A stretch of DNA of 64,000 bases from a bacterium 1XD21-70 (GTDB taxonomy: Bacteria > Bacillota > Clostridia > Lachnospirales > Lachnospiraceae): positions 25,656-89,655 of the forward strand of contig RAYB01000018.1 of the NCBI GenBank assembly GCA_003669055.1, given 5' to 3'. Below the pieces are notes generated by a model. It saw only the letters and a program-made list of their open reading frames with translations, ran no database searches and was not told where the DNA came from. Shown here piece after piece: positions 25,079-34,985 of this stretch. A program made the translations under genes and the position numbers. The number at the start of each line of letters is the position of its first letter. The stretch's first letter is position 1.

Positions 25079-26188
25079 TCACGGATGCATTGGGGTAGAG
25101 AGCGCATCTGTAAACAAATCGAATTCTGTGGTCATCATCGATTTGTTATAGACGCTTTTATCTCCGCGTCTCGACTTCGGGATGCGGTTATTGCCGAAAT
25201 ATGTATGGGAGCAGCCAAAGTATTTGTACTTAGGGTTCACCATGGCTTCGTAATGCTCCGGTGAATAGCGGTAGTTAATATAATAGCTGTTTAGTATACG
25301 CGGCTGTTTGGGATTCTCCACGCCGGAGTCCACCGTGTTCTCGCCGAGCAGGTTCATATGGAGAAGGCTCATCAGGCTATCGGCTCTTTCTCCGTTTTTT
25401 TTCAACCAGTCATGGGCTCCATAGCCTTCGCTGATATCGACCCAGGCTCTGTAGCAAGCAACGGCTGCCAATTCAGGGTCGAATTCCAGGGGTTCGATAC
25501 CGACCTCGGCGCGGTACTCGTTGACTTTCTCAAACTCTTTGGCCTGCATGGAGGTCATTTTTACTCCAAGCTGCAGCGGATAGCTGCCGCCTGCTGTTTT
25601 GACGCTTTTCTGGGAATTCTGGTTCAGCATCCAGTAGAAATAATAGCATTCATAATGGTCGCCGAAGGCATCGAGCAGGTTTTTTTTGCAGTTTTCCCGA
25701 TAGGCAGCCACGTTGAAAGCCTTATTTCCCTGGCGTCCTTCATGGATTCCTACCGTTTGGAAATGCTCCAGCAGAAGTTCCTCGTCATAATGGTACAAGA
25801 ACGCAAGAGCCGGGAATGATTCCATATAAAAATCCGCATCGAACACCAAAGACCAGTCGGCTTTCTCTATATAGGCGTCGTACAGTTCGCCGTAGTCCCA
25901 CTCCACATCATAGGGGTTGTGCCCATTTTCCACATCGACCTCGAAAGCCTCCCAGCCTTTATAGTATGCACCCTCGACCCCGGCCTGGAGTTCGCCAAGC
26001 CTGGCGATGGCATCGACGGTCCGGGAAGCGGTCGGGGTTTTGGATGCTGGACGGTTCCCGGGCTTTGCAGTGCTGGCGGCAGAAACGGCCTTGCCGACAG
26101 CAGCCTGGACGGGCATTGTGCCACAATCTGCGAGCAGGATGGCTGCCGACAGTACGGATATGGGAAATACAGACATAATCTTATTCAT
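25079..26188 (-). CDS. secreted CAP-domain protein (369 aa)
   Basis: Signal peptide at the N-terminus (MNKIMSVFPISVLSAAILL, cut probably after VQAA). A Ser/Thr/Pro-rich linker and helical part follow. Then comes a segment FDADFYMESFPALAFLY...LLEHFQTVGIHEGRQGN, a repeat type common in clostridial surface proteins, and a C-terminal CAP/SCP domain (about 215-360) with VNEYRAEVGIEPLEFDPELAAVACYRAWVD, GAHDW and GENT. CAP proteins of bacteria are secreted and of mostly unknown role. It is transcribed convergent to the YdiB-like gene. Ribosome binding site AAGGAGG upstream of ATG 26188. Confidence 0.85.
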   Translation of the reverse strand: MNKIMSVFPISVLSAAILLADCGTMPVQAAVGKAVSAASTAKPGNRPASKTPTASRTVDAIARLGELQAGVEGAYYKGWEAFEVDVENGHNPYDVEWDYGELYDAYIEKADWSLVFDADFYMESFPALAFLYHYDEELLLEHFQTVGIHEGRQGNKAFNVAAYRENCKKNLLDAFGDHYECYYFYWMLNQNSQKSVKTAGGSYPLQLGVKMTSMQAKEFEKVNEYRAEVGIEPLEFDPELAAVACYRAWVDISEGYGAHDWLKKNGERADSLMSLLHMNLLGENTVDSGVENPKQPRILNSYYINYRYSPEHYEAMVNPKYKYFGCSHTYFGNNRIPKSRRGDKSVYNKSMMTTEFDLFTDALSTPMHP

Positions 26189-26465
26189 AACAAATTCCTC
26201 CTTAGATTTAAATTATAGCCATGCCCCGCTGCAACTGCTGGGGAGGGCTTTCTTTTTTGAACTGCACTATTGTACTATGCTGCTGGCTTTTGGGGTGCGT
26301 GTCTTACAGTGGGAAGTATAGCAGAGTTTTCGGTGTATGTTCGTAAATTTTACGGTTTTTCTGTATTTGTCTGGCCGTGAAGGACAATCCATGGCTTTTC
26401 CATGATCCGCCGCTTGCCGTCCTTGGTTTATGATAAGCAGCACAAAAAAGAAAAGAGAAAAATGA
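26189..26465. other. intergenic region between divergent CAP and toxin-antitoxin genes
   Basis: Nothing with gene-like features is seen. It must hold the promoter of the CAP gene, but no convincing hexamer pair was found. Confidence 0.4.
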
Positions 26466-26494
26466 TTGCATAGCGGCCATAATTATGGTATGAT
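26466..26494 (+). promoter_or_regulatory. toxin-antitoxin promoter with embedded operator
   Basis: TTGCAT (26466-26471), 17 bp, TATGAT (26489-26494). The spacer ends with the perfect 12-bp palindrome CCATAATTATGG (26477-26488), directly beside the -10. This is the expected place for autorepression by the antitoxin. Confidence 0.7.
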
Positions 26495-26519
26495 TATGGG
26501 ATGAAGGAGGTGCGGTGCC

Positions 26520-26780
26520 ATGCCACAGATTATCCCGATCAAAGAACTGAAGAATACTGCGGAGATATCCGAGTTATGCCACAAGACGGATGAGCCCGTT
26601 TTTATTACGAAGAACGGATATGGTGATATGGCAATTATGAGCATGGAGGTCTATGAGGGCATGGTGCGGCAGCTTGCAATGTACCGGGACATCGGGCTGT
26701 CAGAGAGTCAGGCAGAGGAAGGCCGGGTAAGGGGCGCAAAGGAATCTGCTGCAGAGGTGAGGGCAAAATATGGGCTATGA
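26520..26780 (+). CDS. Phd/YefM-family antitoxin (86 aa)
   Basis: A short antitoxin with the family N-terminus IIPIKELKNTAEISELCHKTDEPVFITKNGYGDMAIMS, which forms the DNA-binding dimer, and a charged C-terminal tail that wraps the toxin. GGAGG lies 8 bases upstream of ATG 26520. Its 3' end overlaps the toxin start by 11 bases, so the two are co-translated. It should repress its own promoter at the palindrome 26477-26488 and neutralise the toxin. Confidence 0.88.
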   Translation: MPQIIPIKELKNTAEISELCHKTDEPVFITKNGYGDMAIMSMEVYEGMVRQLAMYRDIGLSESQAEEGRVRGAKESAAEVRAKYGL

Positions 26781-27087
26781 ACTGGTTATTACAGAGCGGG
26801 CCGAGGAGTTGCTGGACGGCCTGGTAGCTTACCGGATGTCCGGGGCGGGCGGCGAACCGGCAGCTGCCGGATTTTTGGACGGGGTGGAGCAGATCTATGG
26901 ATGCCTGGAGCAGGATCCATTGCAGTTTCCGGCCAGCTGCGACGGGTATCTGGCCGGTAAGGGATACCGGGCGGCGGCGGTGCCGGGACCCGGCGGTGTT
27001 GTAGTATTCCGCGTGGCCGGCCATACTGTTATTGTGTTGGGGTTTTTTTGCCAAGCAAAGGATTTCCGGGGGAGATTGTTGCAATAG
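26770..27087 (+). CDS. RelE/ParE-superfamily toxin (105 aa)
   Basis: Compact toxin of the RelE/ParE fold: ELVITERAEELLDGLVAYRM as the first strand and helix, FLDGVEQIYGCLEQDPLQFP, GYRAAAVPG and VVVFRVAGHTVIVLGFFCQAKDF, a typical final strand. It could be an mRNA interferase or a gyrase inhibitor; the sequence does not settle which. It overlaps the antitoxin gene and has GAGGTGAGGG as its own ribosome binding site. The pair forms a type II module located just upstream of recA. Confidence 0.82.
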   Translation: MGYELVITERAEELLDGLVAYRMSGAGGEPAAAGFLDGVEQIYGCLEQDPLQFPASCDGYLAGKGYRAAAVPGPGGVVVFRVAGHTVIVLGFFCQAKDFRGRLLQ

Positions 27088-27174
27088 GGGTGATTCAAAG
27101 GCCGTTCGGCCTTTCATCAGGCGTTTCGCCAGATTTTCAGGAACCGGCAGTATACTGCAAATACGAAAAAAGAG

Positions 27175-27228
27175 TTGACTTTTATAGCAGAATGTACTAT
27201 GATTAAACAAAGAAAAGAACATTTGTTC
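27175..27228 (+). promoter_or_regulatory. recA promoter and LexA box
   Basis: TTGACT (27175-27180), 17 bp, TATGAT (27198-27203). The dyad GAACATTTGTTC (27217-27228) fits the Gram-positive LexA consensus GAAC-N4-GTTC. It lies just after the expected transcription start and ends only a few bases before the ribosome binding site. Confidence 0.85.
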
Positions 27229-27242
27229 GCATGGAGGGAATT

Positions 27243-28302
<1,060 letters not shown>

Positions 28303-28310
<8 letters not shown>

Positions 28311-28842
28311 CCGGGAGCAGGATGAGATGTGCCAGGGGGATCCGGGCCAGGCCCCGAATCGGGGGCAGCCATCCGGGCGCCGCAGAAAGCCCAGAAACCA
28401 AAAGCCGGTACGCGACTGCGCACTCACTCTCTTAGAGTACCGTGACCGGACCGAACAGGAAATGCGCAGAAAGCTGACGGAGAGGGAATACAGCCCCAGG
28501 GAGGTGGAAGAGGCCATCGCTTTTCTGGCAGAATACCATTACCTCGACGATGAAGGGTACGCCAGGAGATATGTCCGCACACATTCGGGGAGAAAAAGCA
28601 TCCGCCGCCTCCGTGCAGAACTGGAACAAAAGGGGATATCCCGTGACTATATTGACAGTGCCCTGGAGGAAACCGCGGTTGACGAAGATTTCCAGATTGC
28701 TTGCTGGATCCGCAAGAAGGGTTATGTCCCCGGCGAATACTTAGAACAAGGGCAATACCGGAAACTCGCCGCCTCTCTGGGGCGGCGCGGTTATTCCTTT
28801 GATGCGATCCGCCGGGTGATGGACGGAGGGGAGATTGGCTGA
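28303..28842 (+). CDS. recX: regulatory protein RecX (179 aa)
   Basis: RecX limits RecA filament growth and activity. After a polar N-terminal tail of about 35 residues come the three-helix repeats of the family: [36 protein letters not shown], then [33 protein letters not shown], then the third repeat near the C-terminus ([19 protein letters not shown]). It overlaps recA and is probably translated by coupling. Confidence 0.92.
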
Positions 28843-28880
28843 ACAGTTACCCCAAACTCTTGGAAATCCCTCTAATTTGC

Positions 28881-28909
28881 TTGACATAGTGCACAAAACA
28901 GTTTAAAAT
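28881..28909 (+). promoter_or_regulatory. promoter of rny
   Basis: TTGACA (28881-28886), 17 bp, TAAAAT (28904-28909), about 50 bases before the rny start. Confidence 0.75.
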
Positions 28910-28958
28910 TGAGATGTTGTATCCATGTACAATGAAAACTAAATAAGGAGGTGCTCCT

Positions 28959-30527
28959 GTGTCAAAAACAGCGATGTCAATCAGTATAATGTTAGTTGTT
29001 TTTATCATTGTGCTGGCAGTTGTGGCATTTATTATCTGGAAGCTTGCGATAAACCACCGGATCAAAACATACGAGAGCAAGGTTGGGACCGCAGAAGAAA
29101 AGGCCAGAGAAATAATAGATGAAGCGCTAAAGACGGCAGAGACAAAGAAGCGAGAAGCTCTCCTGGAAGCGAAAGAAGAGTCGATTAAGACAAAGAATGA
29201 GCTGGACAAGGAGACGAAGGAAAGACGCGCAGAACTTCAGCGTTATGAGAGACGCGTACTGAGTAAGGAAGAGAATTTAGACAAAAAAGCAGAGAACATG
29301 GAAAAGCGGGAGGCCGGCATTGCCGCCCGGGAGGAGGCGCTCAACAAGCGGAACACGGAAGTGGAAGGCTTGTATGAGAAAGCATTGCAGGAACTGGAAC
29401 GTATATCCGGGCTGACCACGGAACAGGCGAAGGAATATCTTTTAAAGTCCGTGGAAGAGGAAGTCAAGCATGATACTGCCCGGTTGGTGAAGGAACTGGA
29501 AAGCAAAGCACGGGAAGAGGCTGACAAGAAAGCCAGGGATTATGTAGTGACGGCGATCCAGAGATGTGCAGCAGACCATGTGGCGGAGACAACCGTATCC
29601 GTGGTTCAGCTTCCGAATGACGAGATGAAAGGCCGCATTATCGGCCGCGAGGGGCGGAATATCCGTACCTTAGAGACTATGACAGGCGTGGAACTTATTA
29701 TCGACGATACCCCGGAAGCGGTGGTGCTGTCGGGCTTTGACCCGATCCGCAGGGAGGTTGCCAGGATTGCCCTGGAACGTCTGATTGTGGATGGGAGGAT
29801 CCATCCGGCCAGGATCGAGGAGATGGTCGAGAAGGCGCAGAAGGAAGTGGAGGCCAATATGCGGGAGGACGGTGAAGCCGCCACCCTCGAAGTGGGGATC
29901 CATGGAATTCATCCGGAGTTAGTGAAGTTATTAGGGAAGATGAAGTTCAGGACCAGTTACGGACAGAATGCGCTGAAGCATTCGATGGAGGTTGCCCAGC
30001 TGGCAGGCCTTTTGGCTGCAGAGGTTGGTGTGGATGTCCGGATGGCAAAGCGTGCTGGTTTATTACATGATATTGGAAAATCCATTGACCATGAGGTGGA
30101 GGGTTCCCATGTGCAATTGGGGGCTGACTTGTGCAAAAAGTACAAAGAATCCGCGGTTGTGATCAATTCCGTGGAGTCCCATCATGGCGATGCAGAACCG
30201 CAGAGCCTGATTGCCTGTATTGTCCAGGCGGCAGATACCATATCGGCCGCAAGGCCCGGGGCGAGAAGGGAAACTCTGGAGACATATACGAACAGATTGA
30301 AGCAATTGGAAGATATCACAAATTCCTTCAAAGGGGTGGATAAGTCTTTTGCGATTCAGGCAGGCCGTGAGGTTCGTATCATGGTAATTCCGGAACAGGT
30401 GAGTGATGATGATATGATCCTGATGGCTCGGGATATTTCCAAACGTATAGAAAATGAGTTGGATTATCCCGGCCAGATTAAAGTCAATGTTATCCGTGAA
30501 TCCCGTGCCACAGACTACGCCAAGTGA
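28959..30527 (+). CDS. rny: ribonuclease Y (522 aa)
   Basis: Membrane-anchored endoribonuclease that starts mRNA decay in Firmicutes. The order is classic: N-terminal membrane helix (about residues 5-28), long coiled coil (about 30-200, rich in [21 protein letters not shown]), KH domain with [15 protein letters not shown] (about 225), and HD domain with [12 protein letters not shown] (about 368-380). The GTG start has AAGGAGG upstream. That site is enclosed in a small hairpin, AGGAG-GTG-CTCCT, which may dampen translation. Confidence 0.97.
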   Translation: MSKTAMSISIMLVVFIIVLAVVAFIIWKLAINHRIKTYESKVGTAEEKAREIIDEALKTAETKKREALLEAKEESIKTKNELDKETKERRAELQRYERRVLSKEENLDKKAENMEKREAGIAAREEALNKRNTEVEGLYEKALQELERISGLTTEQAKEYLLKSVEEEVKHDTARLVKELESKAREEADKKARDYVVTAIQRCAADHVAETTVSVVQLPNDEMKGRIIGREGRNIRTLETMTGVELIIDDTPEAVVLSGFDPIRREVARIALERLIVDGRIHPARIEEMVEKAQKEVEANMREDGEAATLEVGIHGIHPELVKLLGKMKFRTSYGQNALKHSMEVAQLAGLLAAEVGVDVRMAKRAGLLHDIGKSIDHEVEGSHVQLGADLCKKYKESAVVINSVESHHGDAEPQSLIACIVQAADTISAARPGARRETLETYTNRLKQLEDITNSFKGVDKSFAIQAGREVRIMVIPEQVSDDDMILMARDISKRIENELDYPGQIKVNVIRESRATDYAK

Positions 30528-30544
30528 TTTTGAATACAAAAGAG

Positions 30545-30589
30545 TGTCTGAAATCCATTGAAAACAGAGATGGATTTCGGGCATTTTTT
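30545..30589 (+). terminator. intrinsic terminator after rny
   Basis: A 14-bp stem (30545-30558 with 30570-30583, two G-T pairs) followed by TTTTTT at 30584-30589. Confidence 0.9.
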
Positions 30590-30659
30590 GTTGTAGGAAA
30601 AGGACTGCTATGGAAAAACTTACAATTTTTTTTCATTAATTACAAAATAGGAAATTGGC

Positions 30660-30688
30660 TTGACAGGGGGGATATTTTGTAATAAAGT
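30660..30688 (+). promoter_or_regulatory. promoter of the second cell-wall-binding gene
   Basis: TTGACA (30660-30665), 17 bp, TAAAGT (30683-30688), then GGGAGGG before the GTG start at 30723. Confidence 0.7.
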
Positions 30689-30722
30689 GAAAGAAAAGCG
30701 TAAAAAACAGGGAGGGTAATAC

Positions 30723-31700
30723 GTGTATAACTGGAAGAAAGTATGTGGTGCGGTGTTGGTGGTGGCTGCGCTGGCAGGGATGTTAGCGTTTCCTTCTTTC
30801 GCTGCTAAAAAGAAGAAGATTACTTCGGTCAATGTGGATGTGGAATCGCATATCGGCCTTGGGGTGAGGTATGGGGAAGAAGAGATTGAGATTAATGTCC
30901 GCGGCCGCAATTATACCTATGATTATTATGAGATTGAGAACTTTGGGTTTGAGTGGATGGAAGATGATATTCCGGAGATTACGATTTATCTGCGCGCCGA
31001 TGAGGGATATTATTTTTCCTTGACAAAAGCCAGCGCGGTGAAGCTGACTGGTGCCACTTATGTAAAGGCTACCAAACAAGATTCTTCTGAAACATTGGCG
31101 CTTCGGGTGAAGCTGCCATCTATGCAGGAGATGGTCGGGGCGGAGACAGAGGTGGTATTGACAGACGGCGGTTTTGCCAGCTGGGGAGAAATACGGGGGG
31201 CAGGCTCCTATGAACTCCGCCTGTATAAAAACGGTACCGGGGTAGGTGCAACCTATCAGAGCACAGAACAGGTTTTTTATGATTATACCGACCAGATGAG
31301 CAAGCCGGGGACCTATCAGGTAAAGGTGCGCGCCGTCAATAAACAGAATAAGGAAAGCAAGGGCAAGTGGATGGAATCCGAGACGGTTACCATTTCCCAG
31401 GAGATGGCAGATGCCATACGCAATGGTACGGCTGCCGGGCTTCCCATAAAGGGAGAGTGGAAGAAAGAAGGGGAGCGTTGGTGGTACCAGCATGAGGATG
31501 GAACATACACGCAGAATAATTGGGAACAGATCGATAAGAAATGGTACCTTTTTGACGAAGAAGGTTATATGCGCACCGGCTGGGTAGAGTGGGAAGGGGA
31601 AAAATATTATTGCCACGATGAGACCGGGGAGATGTTGAAGGACACCACCACCCCGGACGGATATATTTTGGACAGTGCAGGGCATTTGAAAAACCGCTAA
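30723..31700 (+). CDS. secreted cell-wall-binding repeat protein, paralogue of 815-1837 (325 aa)
   Basis: Same architecture as the protein at 815: signal peptide (cut near PSFA-AKK), a beta-rich domain starting KKKITSVNVDVESHIG, a fibronectin-III-like domain ending QVKVRAVNKQNKESKGKW, then three aromatic wall-binding repeats (RWWYQHEDGTYTQNNW, KWYLFDEEGYMRTGW, KYYCHDETGEML) and the shared ending TTTPDGY...D..G. It is probably exported and held on the wall. GTG start with GGGAGGG. It ends 4 bases inside the convergent M23 peptidase gene, another wall protein. Function otherwise unknown. Confidence 0.85.
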   Translation: MYNWKKVCGAVLVVAALAGMLAFPSFAAKKKKITSVNVDVESHIGLGVRYGEEEIEINVRGRNYTYDYYEIENFGFEWMEDDIPEITIYLRADEGYYFSLTKASAVKLTGATYVKATKQDSSETLALRVKLPSMQEMVGAETEVVLTDGGFASWGEIRGAGSYELRLYKNGTGVGATYQSTEQVFYDYTDQMSKPGTYQVKVRAVNKQNKESKGKWMESETVTISQEMADAIRNGTAAGLPIKGEWKKEGERWWYQHEDGTYTQNNWEQIDKKWYLFDEEGYMRTGWVEWEGEKYYCHDETGEMLKDTTTPDGYILDSAGHLKNR

Positions 31701-32797
31701 GGGATGATTTGGCTTTGGGCTCCGCCGGGAACGGCGGGGTCTTTCATTTGCCAGACCCGGTAATACTCCTTTGTTTCCTGGTCTTTGATGGTTTCAGAAC
31801 GGTTCATGGCTAAGAATTTGGTAAGTTCATAGCAATCAATCCAGATTTCATTGCTGCCGTCCTTCTGGGATTCATCAAATATCAGCTGCATGCCAAAATG
31901 AAGATGCGGCTCATCGATATTGTTGGTATTTTCTGTGCGGCTATAGCCGGTCCGGCCCAGATAGCCGATCACATCTCCGGCCTGGACATAGCTGCCTTCC
32001 TTAAGGGTCTTGTGGTAGGGGTAATTTTTCCTCAGATGGGCATAGTAGTAATAGCGTTTTTGATCAAAGCTACGTATCCCCAGCCGCCAGCCGCCGTATT
32101 GGTTCCAGCCTATTGCTTCTACGTAACCGGATTCTACTGCGATTACAGGAGTTCCCACCTGCCCTAATAGATCATGTCCTAAGTGCTGGCGCTTGAAGCC
32201 ATAGCTGCGCGAGGCGCCAAAATCGTCAAAATCCTGGTAGGGATAATTTTTGGCAACAGGAGAGAACGCCTTCAGCCCATATTTCGTAACCCAGACAGGC
32301 TCTTTGGTGGCTTCGTCCGGGATCTGGATCTCATATACTCCGGTCATGCCGCCTAGGACAGCGCCGTAAGCCTCCAGATAATAAGGATAATATTTCATAT
32401 CCTTTGTCAATTCCTCCATAGTTGTGCCTTGCTGTATTTTCTGGATGAGTTCTTCCATATCACTTTCCTGGTAACGTGAAAAGTCACCGCCGTAACGTGC
32501 GCCAAGGCAAGCAAGCAGTTCGAGCCAGTTGAAATGTGGTTCCTGGCCGTAGCTGTCCACATCAAAACGCAATGCTTGCCGCATGGCTTCTGCATTGACG
32601 TCAAAATCCACCCATTTTATAAATTTCTTGGCATTGGAACTGCTTGCGGCTGAATCCTGCGAAACTGCTTCTAGGGGGATGCTATTTGATGACGGAGGCA
32701 GGGAGCCGGGGAAGAGGCGGATCACCAGGACAGATAGAAAAATAAATTCTGACAGGATCAGCAGTGATGCACATTTATGACGCCAACTCGATTTCAT
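31697..32797 (-). CDS. membrane-anchored M23 (LytM-type) peptidase (366 aa)
   Basis: One N-terminal membrane segment (about residues 11-30) anchors an extracellular protein. The C-terminal domain is M23: zinc ligands in RQHLGHDLLG (H-x3-D) and in EPHLHFG (HxH), with the intervening GWRLGIRS, YYYYAHL and VQAGDVIGYLGRTG segments. M23 enzymes cut peptide cross-bridges of peptidoglycan. Similar anchored proteins work in cell division or sporulation, and several need no activity to signal. It overlaps the preceding convergent gene by 4 bases. Confidence 0.88.
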   Translation of the reverse strand: MKSSWRHKCASLLILSEFIFLSVLVIRLFPGSLPPSSNSIPLEAVSQDSAASSSNAKKFIKWVDFDVNAEAMRQALRFDVDSYGQEPHFNWLELLACLGARYGGDFSRYQESDMEELIQKIQQGTTMEELTKDMKYYPYYLEAYGAVLGGMTGVYEIQIPDEATKEPVWVTKYGLKAFSPVAKNYPYQDFDDFGASRSYGFKRQHLGHDLLGQVGTPVIAVESGYVEAIGWNQYGGWRLGIRSFDQKRYYYYAHLRKNYPYHKTLKEGSYVQAGDVIGYLGRTGYSRTENTNNIDEPHLHFGMQLIFDESQKDGSNEIWIDCYELTKFLAMNRSETIKDQETKEYYRVWQMKDPAVPGGAQSQIIP

Positions 32798-33004
32798 GGA
32801 GGCTCCTCCCTTTGTTTAAGATTGCTATATTATGTAGCAATATATGCGGATAGGGGGATGTTTATGTACCGGCTAAAGGCCATGGCTCTGCCGGGAGCCT
32901 TGCAGATGGCTGTCCGGGCAGACGGATCAAGAGGCATGGCAGAAAGAATCTGCCAAGAAGATCAGCCAATAAATTCCGGCCGAGAAAATATTGAGAAAAA
33001 GTAC

Positions 33005-33033
33005 TTGCTTTTTCTTCCATCCTATGATAGAAT
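33005..33033 (+). promoter_or_regulatory. promoter of the tRNA cluster
   Basis: TTGCTT (33005-33010), 17 bp, TAGAAT (33028-33033), about 45 bases before tRNA-Arg. Further upstream, ATTGCTA/TAGCAAT (32821-32841) forms a small hairpin of unknown role. Confidence 0.6.
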
Positions 33034-33080
33034 TTAATGCGTCGCCGAGTGGCGAGGGCTGTTGGATGTAAAGATATTTT

Positions 33081-33154
<74 letters not shown>

Positions 33155-33193
33155 TTGCGCGGGGAGCGGGAGACCGTGGCGCGGCATGAATAT

Positions 33194-33268
33194 GGTGGGT
33201 ATAGCGCAGTTGGTTAGCGCGCCAGATTGTGGCTCTGGAGGCCAAGGGTTCGAATCCCTTTATCCACC
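33194..33268 (+). tRNA. tRNA-His (anticodon GUG)
   Basis: Acceptor GTGGGTA pairs with TATCCAC, with the extra encoded G at -1 opposite C at 73, as required for tRNA-His. Anticodon GTG; T-loop GTTCGAATC. Confidence 0.96.
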
Positions 33269-33325
33269 CTGAAAAATTATTCCTTCGGGAATTTTTTTTT
33301 ACTATTGCATGAAAAGCATAATTCT

Positions 33326-33404
33326 GCGGGTGTGGCGGAATGGCAGACGCACCAGCCTTAGGAGCTGGCGGGTAACCGTGCAGGTTCAAGTCCTGTCACC
33401 CGCA
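33326..33404 (+). tRNA. tRNA-Leu (anticodon UAG)
   Basis: Acceptor GCGGGTG pairs with CACCCGC; anticodon TAG; a short variable arm CGGGTAACCG; T-loop GTTCAAGTC. Discriminator A as expected for Leu. Confidence 0.95.
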
Positions 33405-33413
33405 TAGTATTAT

Positions 33414-33486
33414 TGGGCTATCGCCAAGCGGTAAGGCACAGGACTTTGACTCCTGCATTTCGCTGGTTCGAATCCAGCTAGCCCAG
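33414..33486 (+). tRNA. tRNA-Gln (anticodon UUG)
   Basis: Acceptor TGGGCTA pairs with TAGCCCA; anticodon TTG in ACTTTGACT; T-loop GTTCGAATC; discriminator G. Confidence 0.95.
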
Positions 33487-33496
33487 TTATCATGGC

Positions 33497-33545
33497 AAAA
33501 TAGCCGTATATCCTCGTGACCAAGGATTTACGGCTATTTTATTTG
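33497..33545 (+). terminator. terminator of the tRNA cluster
   Basis: AAAATAGCCGTA (33497-33508) pairs with TACGGCTATTTT (33529-33540), with extra pairs TATCC/GGATT inside. It may act from both sides, since the importer operon ends close by. Confidence 0.85.
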
Positions 33546-33578
33546 CTGTGGAAAGATGCGGGCAGCGGGAGAAATCGG

Positions 33579-34217
33579 TTAAGTGCGGGGGAGAGGCGGA
33601 GTTTGGGAGGATGGAACGTGGGCTTGGCCGAACGGGCAGATCAGGATACCGCCCAGCGCTTCGATATCCTCCTCCTGGTGTGTGGCTACGACCAACAGCC
33701 GCCCGCCGGCTTTTTCTTTCACATAGCCAATGGCCAGATGCCGGGTCTGTTCATCCAGGCCGGTAAAAGGCTCGTCCATCAGGATGCCGCAGGATGGGGC
33801 GAGCAGGGCGCGGGCGATGGCCACGCGGCGCTTCATGCCTCCGCTAAGGGTGCTGACGGGGCGGCTGAGTGACTCTTGCGGGAGCAGGCGGCAAAGTTCA
33901 CCGGCAATCTGGCGGCGGCTTAAGGACTTGCCTACAGCCAGCTTTACATTGTCAATGGGGGTGAAGGCTTCGCAGAGCCGGTCTTCCTGAAAGACGGCAG
34001 TCAGCCCGCAGCCGGGGGGAGGTTTTAGGGAAAAGGAACCTCCGTCCGGCTTTTCTAATCCCAGCAGGATCCGGAAAAGGGTGGTCTTGCCGATGCCGGA
34101 GGCGCCCATCAGGCAGTAAACCTGGCCGGAATCCAGGGTCAGGTTCAGCCCGTCCCACACCGGGAGTTCCCCATAGGATTTGGAAAGGTTGCGGATTACC
34201 AGCTGAAACGGAAGCAT
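33579..34217 (-). CDS. ABC importer ATP-binding protein, SsuB/NrtD type (212 aa)
   Basis: ATPase of a nitrate/sulfonate/pyrimidine-precursor-type importer. Walker A GASGIGKT (about residues 38-45), Q-loop FQEDRL, signature LSGGMKRR, Walker B GILMDEP and switch His in ATHQ are all intact. The protein is a little shorter than usual SsuB. It overlaps the permease gene by 22 bases and is the last gene of the binding protein-permease-ATPase operon. Substrate unknown. Confidence 0.9.
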   Translation of the reverse strand: MLPFQLVIRNLSKSYGELPVWDGLNLTLDSGQVYCLMGASGIGKTTLFRILLGLEKPDGGSFSLKPPPGCGLTAVFQEDRLCEAFTPIDNVKLAVGKSLSRRQIAGELCRLLPQESLSRPVSTLSGGMKRRVAIARALLAPSCGILMDEPFTGLDEQTRHLAIGYVKEKAGGRLLVVATHQEEDIEALGGILICPFGQAHVPSSQTPPLPRT

Positions 34218-34954
34218 AGGCGTACTCCTTTCACCAAAAGCAGCAGAAACAATTTTTCAAACAATGTGCTGACCAGGATGATCACGATTGTCCAGGCCAG
34301 CAGGTCAGCGGTGCCCAGGTAGATTTTGGCCATATACAGGTTTTCGCCGATGGTATGGGAGGGGACACCGATGACTTCGGCGGCAACCCCAGATTTCCAG
34401 CTCATGCCCAGTGCGATGCGGCAGCCGCTAATCAGATAGGGCAAAAGCGCAGGCAGGTAAATGCAGCGGAGGCGCCCTGCGGGGGAAACGGAAAAGACCC
34501 GGGCCATTTCCAGTAGTTTTTGATCCGTATTTTCCAGCCCGGCAATCGTATTCACATAAAGGATGGGGAATACGACCAGGAAAGAGATGAAGACTGCCAG
34601 GTTCGCAGAACCGATCCAGATCAGCGCCAGGATGACAAAAGAGGCTACCGGCACAGACTTCATCAGCCGGATGATTGGTTCTAAGAATTCCCGGAGGAGG
34701 GCAAAGCGGTGTGCCAGGCTTCCTGCCGCCAGCCCACAGAAAAAGGCAGCCAGGAAGCCCAGGCTGATCTTTCCAAAGGAACTGCCCACCGACAGCCAAA
34801 AGCCGGGGGTGGGCAGCAGGTTGCGAAAGGCGCAGAGCACAGGGTATGGCCCCACGAATACAATGGAATTGTCAATCAGCAGCGCAGCAATCTGCCACAC
34901 TGCGAGCCAAAAAAGAAGAATTCCGATTTTCCGGATACGGGGGGAGGGGGACAT
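34196..34954 (-). CDS. ABC importer permease, SsuC/TauC type (252 aa)
   Basis: BPD_transp_1-type inner membrane permease with about six membrane segments. The coupling loop is near LLEMARVFSVSPAGRLRCIYLPALLPYLISGCRIALGMSW, the family EAA motif. ATG 34954 (MSPSPRIRKIG) with AAAGGA upstream is preferred to the longer frame from 35050, which runs back into the binding-protein gene. Confidence 0.9.
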   Translation of the reverse strand: MSPSPRIRKIGILLFWLAVWQIAALLIDNSIVFVGPYPVLCAFRNLLPTPGFWLSVGSSFGKISLGFLAAFFCGLAAGSLAHRFALLREFLEPIIRLMKSVPVASFVILALIWIGSANLAVFISFLVVFPILYVNTIAGLENTDQKLLEMARVFSVSPAGRLRCIYLPALLPYLISGCRIALGMSWKSGVAAEVIGVPSHTIGENLYMAKIYLGTADLLAWTIVIILVSTLFEKLFLLLLVKGVRLCFRFSW

Positions 34955-34985
34955 AAAGGTTCCTTTCTGTGCCGGTGTAAGTGCG

